From [Borrelia] turdi (lineage in GTDB: Bacteria > Spirochaetota > Spirochaetia > Borreliales > Borreliaceae), in contig NZ_QBLM01000001.1 of the NCBI RefSeq assembly GCF_008828755.2, positions 124,001 through 188,000 on the forward strand: a DNA stretch of 64,000 bases, given 5' to 3'. Below, in pieces: positions 16,805-24,905 of this stretch. The notes below the pieces were generated by a model. The model saw only the letters and a program-made list of their open reading frames with translations, was not told the DNA's origin and made no database searches. The translations under genes and the position numbers were made by a program. Each line of letters begins with the position of its first letter. Position 1 is the stretch's first letter.

Positions 16805-17535
16805 AAATAGATTTAAAGCAATCTTTATCGCTTTCTAAAAAAGAACTAAAAATATTATTTGGAACTCCAACTGCATACGTTGTGATGCTATTTTTTTTAA
16901 TATTTATAAACTTTTCATTTATTTTTTTATCAGGATTTTTTATTAAAGACAATGCATCTCTTACCTCTTATTTCTCTTCAATGCCTATTATTTTGATGTT
17001 AGTACTGCCAGCACTTAGCATGGGGGTATTCTCAGAAGAACACAAAACAGGCAGCATTGAGCTTCTTTATGCTCTACCACTAAGTCCTCAAGAGATAGTC
17101 TTGGGTAAATTTATTACTCTTAAAATATTTACACTAATACTATTCTCGCTTACCTTGCCTCTTACAATAATGACAATTTTCATGGGTGAATTTGATCTTG
17201 GGATAATATTGCTTCAATATATAGGGATAATTCTTTATTCTCTTTCTGTACTAAGCATGGGAACATTTATCTCCTCTATTACAAAAAGTCAAATAGTCTC
17301 TTACATTCTAACTGTATTTACCCTGATATTAATATTATTTTCTGGAAAATTGGTCATGATCTTTGGTAAAGAAAATATAATAGGAGAAATGCTTAATTTT
17401 ATTTCAATAACTAATCACTTTAGCTATTTTAATATGGGCATATTAAACTTATCAGACTTTATTTATTTTATTACATTCACAATCACATTTTTAATACTAA
17501 GCACACACAGCATAACGCTAAAAAAATGGAGATAA
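16801..17535 (+). CDS. ABC-2 type permease, GldF-like
   Basis: A 244-residue membrane protein with six predicted spans. The opening LSLSKKELKILFGTPTAYVV and the loop LLYALPLSPQEIVLGKF are characteristic of ABC-2 permeases of the GldF type (the TGSIELLYALPLSPxEIVxGK pattern). It should pair with the ATPase encoded just upstream (four-base overlap). The GldG-like gene follows after four bases. The substrate is unknown. Confidence 0.87.
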   Translation: MKIDLKQSLSLSKKELKILFGTPTAYVVMLFFLIFINFSFIFLSGFFIKDNASLTSYFSSMPIILMLVLPALSMGVFSEEHKTGSIELLYALPLSPQEIVLGKFITLKIFTLILFSLTLPLTIMTIFMGEFDLGIILLQYIGIILYSLSVLSMGTFISSITKSQIVSYILTVFTLILILFSGKLVMIFGKENIIGEMLNFISITNHFSYFNMGILNLSDFIYFITFTITFLILSTHSITLKKWR

Positions 17536-17539
17536 AATT

Positions 17540-19048
17540 ATGAAAAATAAAGAAAATGAAGTTTTAAACCTAACTTTAAACCTTACAATAATCTTTTTGA
17601 TTTTTTGCAATATATCTATTTTCATTTTTAAAATAGACTTTACAAAGCACAAAGCTTTTACAATATCTAAAGTTACAAAAAATTTGTTCTCAAGCGCAAA
17701 TGAAACAATATATATAACATATTACAATTCAGGAAGCCTTGAAAACTATTTTGCGTTTCCAAATCAAATAAAAAATTTTTTAATAAGCTTTTCTGATGCT
17801 TCAAAAGGTAAGGTAATTTATAAAGAACTTGATGCTGATAAAATTTCAACACCATTAGAGCACATTGGCATTCCTTCTCAGCAAATCGACTTAAGAGATA
17901 TTAATCAACTCTCAATACTTAAAATATACTCAGGAATTGAAATTATTTACGAGGGAAAAAGAGAAATAATACCGGTTGTAACAGAAATCAGCAATTTAGA
18001 ATATGACCTTGCAAATGGACTTGACAAGCTAATAAACAATACAAAAAAAGTTTTAGGACTTGCTTTTGGAGACAGCACTTTAAAAGAAGCACACAAAAAC
18101 TTTTCTGAAATAATGAAAAAAGCATTTGATATTGAAATAAAAGAAATAGATTTAAAAACTGAAAAATTAGAAGACATAAGAAAAGAAATAAATGGATTAT
18201 TCATTATTGGGGCTAAAGAAATTGATGAAGAGATTGCAAAAAAAATTGACGATTTTATTGTTAATGATGGAAAAATATTTGTTGCAACAAGCACAATTGA
18301 CTACAACCCTCAAAATCCATATGGCATAACTCCTATTAAATCTAAACTATTTGATCTATTTGAAAGCTATGGTATAAAATACGGCGAGAATATTATTCTT
18401 GATAAAAGAGCGCCTACAATCTTTTTAGGTGGCAATTTCCAAATTTACTATCCATGGATCTTAATAGACAAAAGTAATATTGTAAAAAAAGACATACCAC
18501 TGCTGAAAAATTTTTATTCTGCTACAATTCCTTGGAGTAGCTCATTAGAACCTGTAAAAAAAGATACAGAAGAAGTAAAATTTTTACCTCTATTTGCAAG
18601 CTCCAAACAATCATGGCAAGTTAAAGAGCCTAATCTTTCAAACATATCTTTGAATGCATTTGAAGTTCCAAATAAATTTGAAGAGAATAAACTCAAAATA
18701 CTAGGATACGCAATTGAAGGAAAAATTAAAAGCCTTTATAAAGAACAATATTCCAAAAATTCTAAAATCATCCTAACAGGATCAAGCATGATATTTAGTG
18801 ATTATATGTACAATGGTTCTCCATCAAACTTTGAACTATCAGGAAGAATTTCAGATTATTTAATGCAAAAGGAAGAATTTTTTAATATTAAGTCCAGAGA
18901 AGTACGAGCTAAATTAAAATTCACAGGCTCTTCAAACGAAATGGTCAATGCAAAGTTTTCATTAATAATTGTTAATTTAATTATTCTTCCAACGATAATA
19001 TTAATATTTGGACTTGTTAGATTTACTAGAAAAAGAAAAGCAAATTAA
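17540..19048 (+). CDS. GldG-like ABC auxiliary protein
   Basis: A 502-residue protein with one membrane span near each end (about residues 11-29 and 475-497), so the large middle domain faces the periplasm. Inside are a long hydrophilic domain with FTISKVTKNLFSS near the start and a ThuA/GATase-like stretch (LFIIGAKEIDEEIAKKIDDFIVNDGKIFVATS). This topology and order are those of GldG/DUF4350 proteins next to GldA and GldF. In Bacteroidetes gldAFG was tied to gliding; outside that group the function is unknown. Spirochaetes swim by periplasmic flagella, so a gliding role is not implied. Confidence 0.8.
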   Translation: MKNKENEVLNLTLNLTIIFLIFCNISIFIFKIDFTKHKAFTISKVTKNLFSSANETIYITYYNSGSLENYFAFPNQIKNFLISFSDASKGKVIYKELDADKISTPLEHIGIPSQQIDLRDINQLSILKIYSGIEIIYEGKREIIPVVTEISNLEYDLANGLDKLINNTKKVLGLAFGDSTLKEAHKNFSEIMKKAFDIEIKEIDLKTEKLEDIRKEINGLFIIGAKEIDEEIAKKIDDFIVNDGKIFVATSTIDYNPQNPYGITPIKSKLFDLFESYGIKYGENIILDKRAPTIFLGGNFQIYYPWILIDKSNIVKKDIPLLKNFYSATIPWSSSLEPVKKDTEEVKFLPLFASSKQSWQVKEPNLSNISLNAFEVPNKFEENKLKILGYAIEGKIKSLYKEQYSKNSKIILTGSSMIFSDYMYNGSPSNFELSGRISDYLMQKEEFFNIKSREVRAKLKFTGSSNEMVNAKFSLIIVNLIILPTIILIFGLVRFTRKRKAN

Positions 19049-19064
19049 GAATAAAGGAGTGAGT

Positions 19065-20078
19065 ATGACAAAGCTAAAAATATTCTCAATCAATAAAGAA
19101 AAAATAAAAATATTGATAATAATAGTGTTAACATCTACGTTCTTATTGGGAATAATTTTTTCAAATGAAAATAAAGTAGCAAGAATACTGGAAGAAAAAT
19201 TTTTTGATTTTGACTTGAATTTAATTTCTAAGATTGAAACAGAACTTGAAGGAACACTAACAAAACTTGGCAAAGATTGGATACTAACATATAACAAGCA
19301 AAATATTCCCGTTGACAATAAAAAGGTTAATTCTCTAATCAAGGCATTAGACGAGCTTCAAAAAAATAAACTTGTAAGTAGAGATCAAAAAAAACATAAA
19401 GAACTGGGAATTGGAGAAAACCCAAGTTTCAAATTATTTGACAATAATAATAAACTGTTAACAGAAATTTTTGTTGGAAAATCAGGAGAAGGCGATTCAA
19501 GATTGGCATACATCAAAGGTAGTGACAAAAATGTCTACTTAACAAAAAATATTTTCTTATCATACAAAGGGAATTCTTATAATACATTTTCAGATACTAC
19601 ATTATTTCAAGAAAAAAACACAAAATTGGAAAATTTATCATTCAAAATAATAAGAAAATTAAACAAAGAAAATGAAAATAATATAAATAATAACTATGAG
19701 GTTACAACTAAAGATGGTCTTTATTTTTTAAATAACCAAAAAATATCAAAGGAAAGGCCTTTAAATATTATTGCTGAATTTAAAGCTGATGGACTTGAAA
19801 TTGATAAATTTAAAATAAATGACTATAAGCTTCAATACAAAATTGAAATCAAATGGAGCAATAAAAGTGTTAACAATATGGAGGTTTATTTTAATAAAGA
19901 CGAAGAAAATGACAAAGATATATTAATCAAAAAAGATAAAGATGAATATTACTATATGACTAGTAAATGGACTTTTTTTGATGTATTTAACTTAGAAAAA
20001 AAATTAATGGAAAAAGATAATACCTCTAACAATGATAATCAAGAAGATAGCCATGAACATCACAATAATACAGATTAA
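19065..20078 (+). CDS. DUF4340 membrane-anchored protein of the Gld-type cassette
   Basis: A 337-residue protein with a single N-terminal span (ILIIIVLTSTFLLGIIF) and a repeated extracytoplasmic domain (WILTYNKQNIPVDNKKVNSLIKALDEL..., GDSRLAYIKGSDKNVYLT) typical of DUF4340. These proteins follow GldG in many genomes. ATG 19065 is preferred over an earlier in-frame start because AAAGGAG (19054-19060) sits just upstream. The C-terminal tail is acidic and His-rich (NNDNQEDSHEHHNN). Last gene of the cassette, followed by a terminator. Confidence 0.78.
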   Translation: MTKLKIFSINKEKIKILIIIVLTSTFLLGIIFSNENKVARILEEKFFDFDLNLISKIETELEGTLTKLGKDWILTYNKQNIPVDNKKVNSLIKALDELQKNKLVSRDQKKHKELGIGENPSFKLFDNNNKLLTEIFVGKSGEGDSRLAYIKGSDKNVYLTKNIFLSYKGNSYNTFSDTTLFQEKNTKLENLSFKIIRKLNKENENNINNNYEVTTKDGLYFLNNQKISKERPLNIIAEFKADGLEIDKFKINDYKLQYKIEIKWSNKSVNNMEVYFNKDEENDKDILIKKDKDEYYYMTSKWTFFDVFNLEKKLMEKDNTSNNDNQEDSHEHHNNTD

Positions 20079-20151
20079 TTTTGCTATGCATTAAAAAGAA
20101 TAAAAAACAAAACATATAAAAATAAATATAATAAAATGCAACCACAACAAT

Positions 20152-20193
20152 AAACAACATTTTATCAAAAAATAAGATGTTGTTTTGTTTTTT
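20152..20193 (+). terminator. Intrinsic terminator after the Gld-type cassette
   Basis: AAACAACAT (20152-20160) pairs with ATGTTGTTT (20177-20185), followed by a T-rich run to 20193. It closes the rnz-gld transcript. The rest of the 248-base gap shows no gene. Confidence 0.8.
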
Positions 20194-20326
20194 ACCGATA
20201 AGTTAATCTTTTAAATTAAAATTAATATGTTAGTTAAAACAAAAAATAGTCTGTCTGTCAAAAATTAATTTAATAAATACTTTAATACTTTAATAGAAAA
20301 AATAAAATTTAAATGAATAGATTCTT

Positions 20327-21526
20327 TTAACCTTTAGTGTCTTTAGTAAGTAAAAATTTAACTTTTTTTAAAACTTCATACTCTTGTTTAATTTTAAAAA
20401 CATTTCTATTAGGATTTAATTCAAGCTCGCTTTCTACCCTATCAATGAAATTTATTAATATGGCTTTTTCATCGTTATTTAGCGCAACGTTACTTAAAGA
20501 TTCTTCAGCATTAAATTTGTTCACAACTTTTTCAACATCATTAAAATTAATATTAGAAAAAGAATGATCCTCAGTTATATTTTGAGAACTGGGCTTTTCA
20601 CAATTAGCAATATCACTGCTTTTGCCTTGATCTGCTTCATCTCTCAAATTTTTATCTGAATCATTAGAAAAAGGGCCTTCAATAGCTTGAGAATTCAAGT
20701 CCTTTTTTAAAATGCTTTCAAAGTCATCAATTTCTTTTAACTCAAGACTTTCATCAGAACTCTTAAGAATAGTAGAATTACCGCTGTCCTCATGCTCAAT
20801 GTTTTCATTCTCATCAATTAAATCTAAATGTTGTTTTTTATCTAAAGAACTCTCCAATTTTTCATTATGACCGTTATTGTTTTCATTCTCATCAATTAAA
20901 TCTAAATGCTGTTTTTTATCTAAAGAACTCTCCAATTTTTCATTATGATTTAACTCAATATTTTCTAAAAAGACATTATCGCTTGCAAAATCAATACCTT
21001 CTTTTTCAAGAAAATTATTAGAAAAATTATCAGACATATGTAAATTGTTGGTCAAATTAGAATCTTTATCTCTATTAAATTTAACACCGTGTCGAACCCC
21101 TTCATTTTCTTTTGGAACATAATTGATACCTTCAAGCAACGCATCTAATTCTTCTTGTCCAATAGAAATATTAGGCAAATTGTCTTCTTTTTTAGAAAAT
21201 GAATCGTCAATCTCAGAAGAATTTTTTTCAAAATCTTTCGAATCATAAGCAATAAAATCTCTTTTTGCAAGCCTAAGCCCATTATCAAGCATTTCTTTTT
21301 CAACTCTCTCAACACGAAGCTCAACATCCTTTAAACAATTAATCAACTCGCCATGCCTTTCTTTTAATATGTTATCTAGTTTTAAAAGCTTTTCATCCAA
21401 AAAAAATTTAATATTATCTGATGCTGTAGGAACAATATCAACAGAATCATTTCTTAAGAATACTTTTTCTATATCAAAATCAACTTCCTTAGGACCTTCT
21501 TTGATAAAAAAAATGTTTTTCTTCAT
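20327..21526 (-). CDS. Hypothetical acidic protein with 26-residue repeat
   Basis: About 399 residues from Met at 21526, which has a GGAG/GCAGG-type site upstream; an earlier start at 21550 is in frame. No signal peptide or membrane span. The N-terminus (MKKNIFFIKEGPKEVDFDIE) is followed by a coiled-coil-like part (LLKLDNILKERHGELINCLKDVELRVERVEKEM), then a low-complexity acidic middle with two copies of HNEKLESSLDKKQHLDLIDE, and a helical C-terminus. Nothing identifies a function. It is transcribed toward the terminator region of the Gld cassette and diverges from the DivIC-like gene. Confidence 0.7.
   Translation of the reverse strand: MKKNIFFIKEGPKEVDFDIEKVFLRNDSVDIVPTASDNIKFFLDEKLLKLDNILKERHGELINCLKDVELRVERVEKEMLDNGLRLAKRDFIAYDSKDFEKNSSEIDDSFSKKEDNLPNISIGQEELDALLEGINYVPKENEGVRHGVKFNRDKDSNLTNNLHMSDNFSNNFLEKEGIDFASDNVFLENIELNHNEKLESSLDKKQHLDLIDENENNNGHNEKLESSLDKKQHLDLIDENENIEHEDSGNSTILKSSDESLELKEIDDFESILKKDLNSQAIEGPFSNDSDKNLRDEADQGKSSDIANCEKPSSQNITEDHSFSNINFNDVEKVVNKFNAEESLSNVALNNDEKAILINFIDRVESELELNPNRNVFKIKQEYEVLKKVKFLLTKDTKG
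20801..20948. repeat. Two 70-bp direct repeats at 78-bp spacing, in frame
   Basis: 20801-20870 and 20879-20948 are the same apart from one T/C difference and encode the duplicated 26-residue unit of the surrounding gene. The 78-bp period keeps the frame, so copy-number change would lengthen or shorten the protein without disrupting it. Confidence 0.85.
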
Positions 21527-21624
21527 GCCAAACCTGCTCTCCAAAACCACCCAATATAACTACAATCTAAATCAACTTTAACTACTTGTAAATATAGTAT
21601 ATTAAGAATATAATTACAAGCTAT

Positions 21625-22080
21625 ATGACTATTTATAAAAAAATTGCAATGTCTTTTTACTCAGGAATACTAAGCTATTTTATAATAGCTCCCATATTTG
21701 GAGAGAGAGGATTTGTCAATTATCAAAAATTGGACAACAATTTAACATTAATAAAAAATCACATCGAAAAACTAAAAGAAATTCAAAAAGAATTAAAAGC
21801 AAGATATATTAATTTGCAAGTATCTAAATCCGAAATTCTAAAAGAAGCCAACAAATTGGGCTACTACCCAAAAAACTCAACAGTAATAAAGATTAATAAT
21901 AAAGATCAATATAACCAAGGGCAAATATTAACCTTACAAAAACCCATTTCCAAGAATCAAAATTTTTGCCTTATATCAATAGCAATAGGTTTAATTTATT
22001 ATTTTTTATCAAGCTGCATTATCCAAACCAAAAAAATTACAAAAAGCAATAACCTTGCTTCCGACAGTTCTAAGGATTAG
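21625..22080 (+). CDS. DivIC/FtsB-like small membrane protein
   Basis: A 151-residue protein with an N-terminal span (SFYSGILSYFIIAPIFG), a predicted coiled coil (KNHIEKLKEIQKELKARYINLQVSKSEILKEANKLGYY, split here by its proline-free heptads) and a second hydrophobic segment near the C-terminus (FCLISIAIGLIYYFLSSCII). The first part has the layout of septum-formation initiators FtsB/DivIC, which bridge divisome proteins in the periplasm, including the coiled coil followed by an LGYYP-like turn. The second span is unusual for that family. The permease gene follows after six bases. Confidence 0.6.
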   Translation: MTIYKKIAMSFYSGILSYFIIAPIFGERGFVNYQKLDNNLTLIKNHIEKLKEIQKELKARYINLQVSKSEILKEANKLGYYPKNSTVIKINNKDQYNQGQILTLQKPISKNQNFCLISIAIGLIYYFLSSCIIQTKKITKSNNLASDSSKD

Positions 22081-22086
22081 TCTTTA

Positions 22087-23067
22087 TTGAAAGTATTTAT
22101 TTTTAAAAATATAATATATTTATTAATTAATTTAATTTGTGCATCATTTTTTTGCATATCGTTAGTAAATTTTTTTTCAAATGAAAGCCAGTACAATCCT
22201 TTTGTTAAAACAAATATCCTAAAAAAATATTTGCAATACATTGGAATATGCAAAAGTATAAAAAAATATACCCTGATACATGATTTCAATCCTAAATTAA
22301 AATTAGAAAAAAATTGCTTTTTAAAGCATATAGCCGGCAATTCATATATAGTATACAAAACAAAAAATGAAGGAATACTATGGGGTGATTATCGGTACTC
22401 TTTACTGAGTAAAGGAAAATCAACCACTAAAATAATTTTTAACAAACTATTTAATACTTTAAAAATCTCAATTCCAGGCGCCCTACTCTCTTATATTGTA
22501 GCAATAGTCCTTATTATAATTTGGAAACTTTACATAAAAAATAACCTAATAAATAATTTTCTAGAATATTTAATGCTATTACTCCACTCCATGCCAAGAA
22601 ACTTAACAGTATTTTTAATACTGTCTTTAATATATTGCTTAAATTTAAATCCAAAAAATTTAATAATAGGTGGATTTGCATGGTTTTTTTCATTCTTTAT
22701 ATTCAATTCTGTAATTTTTAAACAATCTCTTGACAAAACTTTATCAGAATTTTACATAAAAGCTGCAAAATCAAGAGGAATAAATAAATTACAAATAATC
22801 TTAAAACATGCATTAATTCCATCAATAACACCATTACTTACAAACATGAGGCCTATTATTACAACGGCTTTTTTTGGAGCATCGATGATTGAATCAATGT
22901 TTGAAATTGATGGAGTTGGGGCCTTATATTTAAATGCTTTAAAATACAACGATTATGTTATTTCTAAAGATTTGATTTTTATTGGTGTTTTCATTATGCT
23001 TATTCCAAATATAATAACAGATATACTAATTTACAAAATCAACCCATATAAGGATACGCTAAGCTAA
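22087..23067 (+). CDS. OppB/DppB-like ABC permease
   Basis: A 326-residue membrane protein with a long N-terminal segment and about six spans. The binding-protein-dependent permease (EAA) loop is clear: FYIKAAKSRGINKLQIILKHALIPSITPLL. The OppB-type ending FFGASMIESMFEIDGVGALYLNAL fits peptide permeases. TTG start, with AAGGA 11 bases upstream in the preceding gene's end. It is coupled to the OppC-like partner by a one-base overlap. No ATPase or binding protein lies nearby, so partners must come from elsewhere. Confidence 0.82.
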   Translation: MKVFIFKNIIYLLINLICASFFCISLVNFFSNESQYNPFVKTNILKKYLQYIGICKSIKKYTLIHDFNPKLKLEKNCFLKHIAGNSYIVYKTKNEGILWGDYRYSLLSKGKSTTKIIFNKLFNTLKISIPGALLSYIVAIVLIIIWKLYIKNNLINNFLEYLMLLLHSMPRNLTVFLILSLIYCLNLNPKNLIIGGFAWFFSFFIFNSVIFKQSLDKTLSEFYIKAAKSRGINKLQIILKHALIPSITPLLTNMRPIITTAFFGASMIESMFEIDGVGALYLNALKYNDYVISKDLIFIGVFIMLIPNIITDILIYKINPYKDTLS

Positions 23068-23927
23068 TGAAATCAGATATAATCATAAAAAAAATTTATA
23101 TAGTACTCTTCAACATATTTATTATATTGTTAATCATTACTCCAGAATTGGTTAATGAAAATTCAAAAATTGCAATCTACAAAAAAAATCCAAATAAAGT
23201 TTATTTAAAATCTATCAAAAAAATTCCTATGCCACCCACAAAAGATAATCCACTAGGAATTGACAAAATGGGAAGAGATATTATGGCAAGATTAATAATT
23301 GCAACCAGAAATTCTATTCTACTCTCACTAAGCTACGCAACAATTTCTGCAATAATTGGAATCTTCATTGGAACAATAATTGGCATGTTTAGTTTTGAAA
23401 TTTGCATGCTAATTTCAAAACCAATCGAAACATTGCAAACATTGCCTTTTTTTTATATTGTGTCTCTAGTTTTTTACTACTTTTTAAAACAAAAAACTTA
23501 CAATATGCTTCAAACAGCAACACTATTGGCATTAATTCATGGATGGATTAGGTTTGCTTTTATTGCAAGAAACAATACATTGATAATAAAAAATTTAGAT
23601 TATATTAAAGCCAGTGAAGCTATGGGAGCAAGCAAAATTAGAATAGTATTAAATCACATCTTTCCAGAAGTATTCTCATCAATATCATCTATAATCCCAT
23701 TGCAAATGGCAAGAAGTCTTACCACTTTTGAAGTAGTAAGCTTTTTACAAAAACAAGATAAAAATTTATATCCCAGTCTTGGAGAACTACTCAACTATAT
23801 GGAAATGGGTAACAAATATCTATGGATATGGATCAACCCCCTACTCATATTAATAAGTATAAACATAATACTAGCAATAATAAATTTAAAGCTGAGAAAA
23901 AAAATGAAACATTTAATCTCATCTTAA
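23067..23927 (+). CDS. OppC/DppC-like ABC permease
   Basis: A 286-residue membrane protein. It has the OppC/DppC N-domain motif PPTKDNPLGIDKMGRDIMARLIIATRNS and the EAA loop YIKASEAMGASKIRIVLNHIFPEVFSS. About six spans. With the gene upstream it forms a heterodimeric permease of the peptide/nickel class. The next gene (nth) is convergent, nine bases past the stop, and no ATPase gene follows. The sequence is strongly Lys/Ile-rich like other plus-strand genes. Confidence 0.83.
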   Translation: MKSDIIIKKIYIVLFNIFIILLIITPELVNENSKIAIYKKNPNKVYLKSIKKIPMPPTKDNPLGIDKMGRDIMARLIIATRNSILLSLSYATISAIIGIFIGTIIGMFSFEICMLISKPIETLQTLPFFYIVSLVFYYFLKQKTYNMLQTATLLALIHGWIRFAFIARNNTLIIKNLDYIKASEAMGASKIRIVLNHIFPEVFSSISSIIPLQMARSLTTFEVVSFLQKQDKNLYPSLGELLNYMEMGNKYLWIWINPLLILISINIILAIINLKLRKKMKHLISS

Positions 23928-23936
23928 CTAAAAAAA

Positions 23937-24554
23937 TTAGCAAACTCTTGGAGCAAGTCTTTCTAAAAAACAATTAACACAACTTAAATTTCTAGAAGTG
24001 CAAATTTCTCTTCCATGCTTATTAATAGCCATAGAAAATCTATACTGTTTGCAAGGTTCTATTTTTCTTTTTAGATCCAGTTCAATCTTAATAGGAGACT
24101 TTTCCAAAGAAAGAGCATGTCTTGTAATAACTCTGCTAAAATGGGTATCTACAATAATTGCAGGCTTATTGTAAACAGATCCAAGAATAACATTTGCCGT
24201 TTTCCGACCTACTCCGGGTAGCTTAACAAGATCAAAAATATTATTTGGAATAACACCATTAAATTTTTCCAAAACATCAATAGAGCAATTTACAATACTT
24301 TTAGCTTTCCTTGAATAAAAACCGGTCTTATAAATTAATTTTTCAACATCTCTCACATCTGCTCTTGACAAACTTTCAAAATTTCCATACCTTTCAAAAA
24401 GATCCGGAGAAATTTTATTTACCAAATTATCTGTTGTTCTTGCACTTAAAATTACCATTATTAAAAGTTCATAATGATTTTTATAATTTAAGAAAGGTTT
24501 AACATCAGGATACCTAAACAAAGTTTCATCAACAATCAAATCAAGATTAATCAT
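23937..24554 (-). CDS. nth: Endonuclease III (DNA glycosylase/AP lyase)
   Basis: A 205-residue HhH-GPD glycosylase. The helix-hairpin-helix LVKLPGVGRKTANVIL supplies the catalytic Lys; the catalytic Asp is in PAIIVDTHFSRV. It removes oxidised pyrimidines and nicks the strand. The C-terminal iron-sulfur motif departs from the usual C-X6-C-X2-C-X5-C: three cysteines are in place (ICTSRNLSCVNC), but the fourth position is Ala and a Cys appears four residues later as the very last residue. A start at 24554 gives normal length. Confidence 0.93.
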   Translation of the reverse strand: MINLDLIVDETLFRYPDVKPFLNYKNHYELLIMVILSARTTDNLVNKISPDLFERYGNFESLSRADVRDVEKLIYKTGFYSRKAKSIVNCSIDVLEKFNGVIPNNIFDLVKLPGVGRKTANVILGSVYNKPAIIVDTHFSRVITRHALSLEKSPIKIELDLKRKIEPCKQYRFSMAINKHGREICTSRNLSCVNCFLERLAPRVC

Positions 24555-24621
24555 AAAAAAAATTATAAAACATTATAAACACAAAACAAAAAATATACAA
24601 AGTAAAGGTATCTAGATTTTA

Positions 24622-24650
24622 TTGACAAGGATTTTTCAAAATGATATACT
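24622..24650 (+). promoter_or_regulatory. Strong sigma-70 promoter of the tRNA-Arg/tRNA-Pro unit
   Basis: TTGACA (24622-24627), a 17-base spacer and TATACT (24645-24650). The predicted start is about 14 bases before tRNA-Arg. Five of six -10 bases and all six -35 bases match consensus, as expected for a stable-RNA promoter. Confidence 0.85.
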
Positions 24651-24670
24651 CATCATTAGCGTTTTTAAAA

Positions 24671-24744
24671 GCACTAATAGCTCAATTGGATAGAGCAACA
24701 GACTTCTAATCTGTAGGTTTTAGGTTCGAGTCCTAATTGGTGCG
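24671..24744 (+). tRNA. tRNA-Arg (anticodon TCT)
   Basis: Acceptor GCACTAA pairs with TTGGTGC (one G-T pair), discriminator G. D-arm AGCTCAATTGGATAGAGC. Anticodon stem CAGAC/GTCTG-type with loop TTCTAAT giving TCT, which decodes AGA, the main Arg codon in this AT-rich genome. T-arm GTTCGAGTC. No encoded CCA. tRNA-Pro starts seven bases downstream, so the two share the promoter at 24622. Confidence 0.96.
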
Positions 24745-24751
24745 CTTCATT

Positions 24752-24824
24752 CGGGATGTGGCCTAGTGGCTAAGGCACCTGCTTTGGGAGCAGGGGATCG
24801 TGAGTTCGAATCCCACCATCCCGA
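24752..24824 (+). tRNA. tRNA-Pro (anticodon TGG)
   Basis: Acceptor CGGGATG pairs with CATCCCG, discriminator A. The anticodon loop TTTGGGA gives TGG. The T-loop GTTCGAATC is standard. No encoded CCA. It is the second tRNA of a two-tRNA transcript ended by the hairpin at 24846-24868. Confidence 0.96.
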
Positions 24825-24845
24825 AAAAATACTTAAAACTTAAAA

Positions 24846-24872
24846 AGCTAAAAACAAAGTTTTTAGCTTTTT
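24846..24872. terminator. Intrinsic terminator after tRNA-Pro (also serves p83/100)
   Basis: AGCTAAAAAC (24846-24855) and GTTTTTAGCT (24859-24868) form a 10-bp perfect stem with an AAA loop, flanked by A-run and T-run. It can work in both directions: for the tRNA unit (+) and for the p83/100 gene that converges from the right (-). Confidence 0.85.
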
Positions 24873-24905
24873 AATAATTTTCACAAATCCAATAAAACTA
24901 CAAAA

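Noticed and set aside
23937..24000. Possible frameshift at the end of nth explaining the lost cysteine
   Set aside because: The frame runs cleanly to a stop and ends in Cys; a shift by one or two bases does not restore the usual C-X5-C ending.
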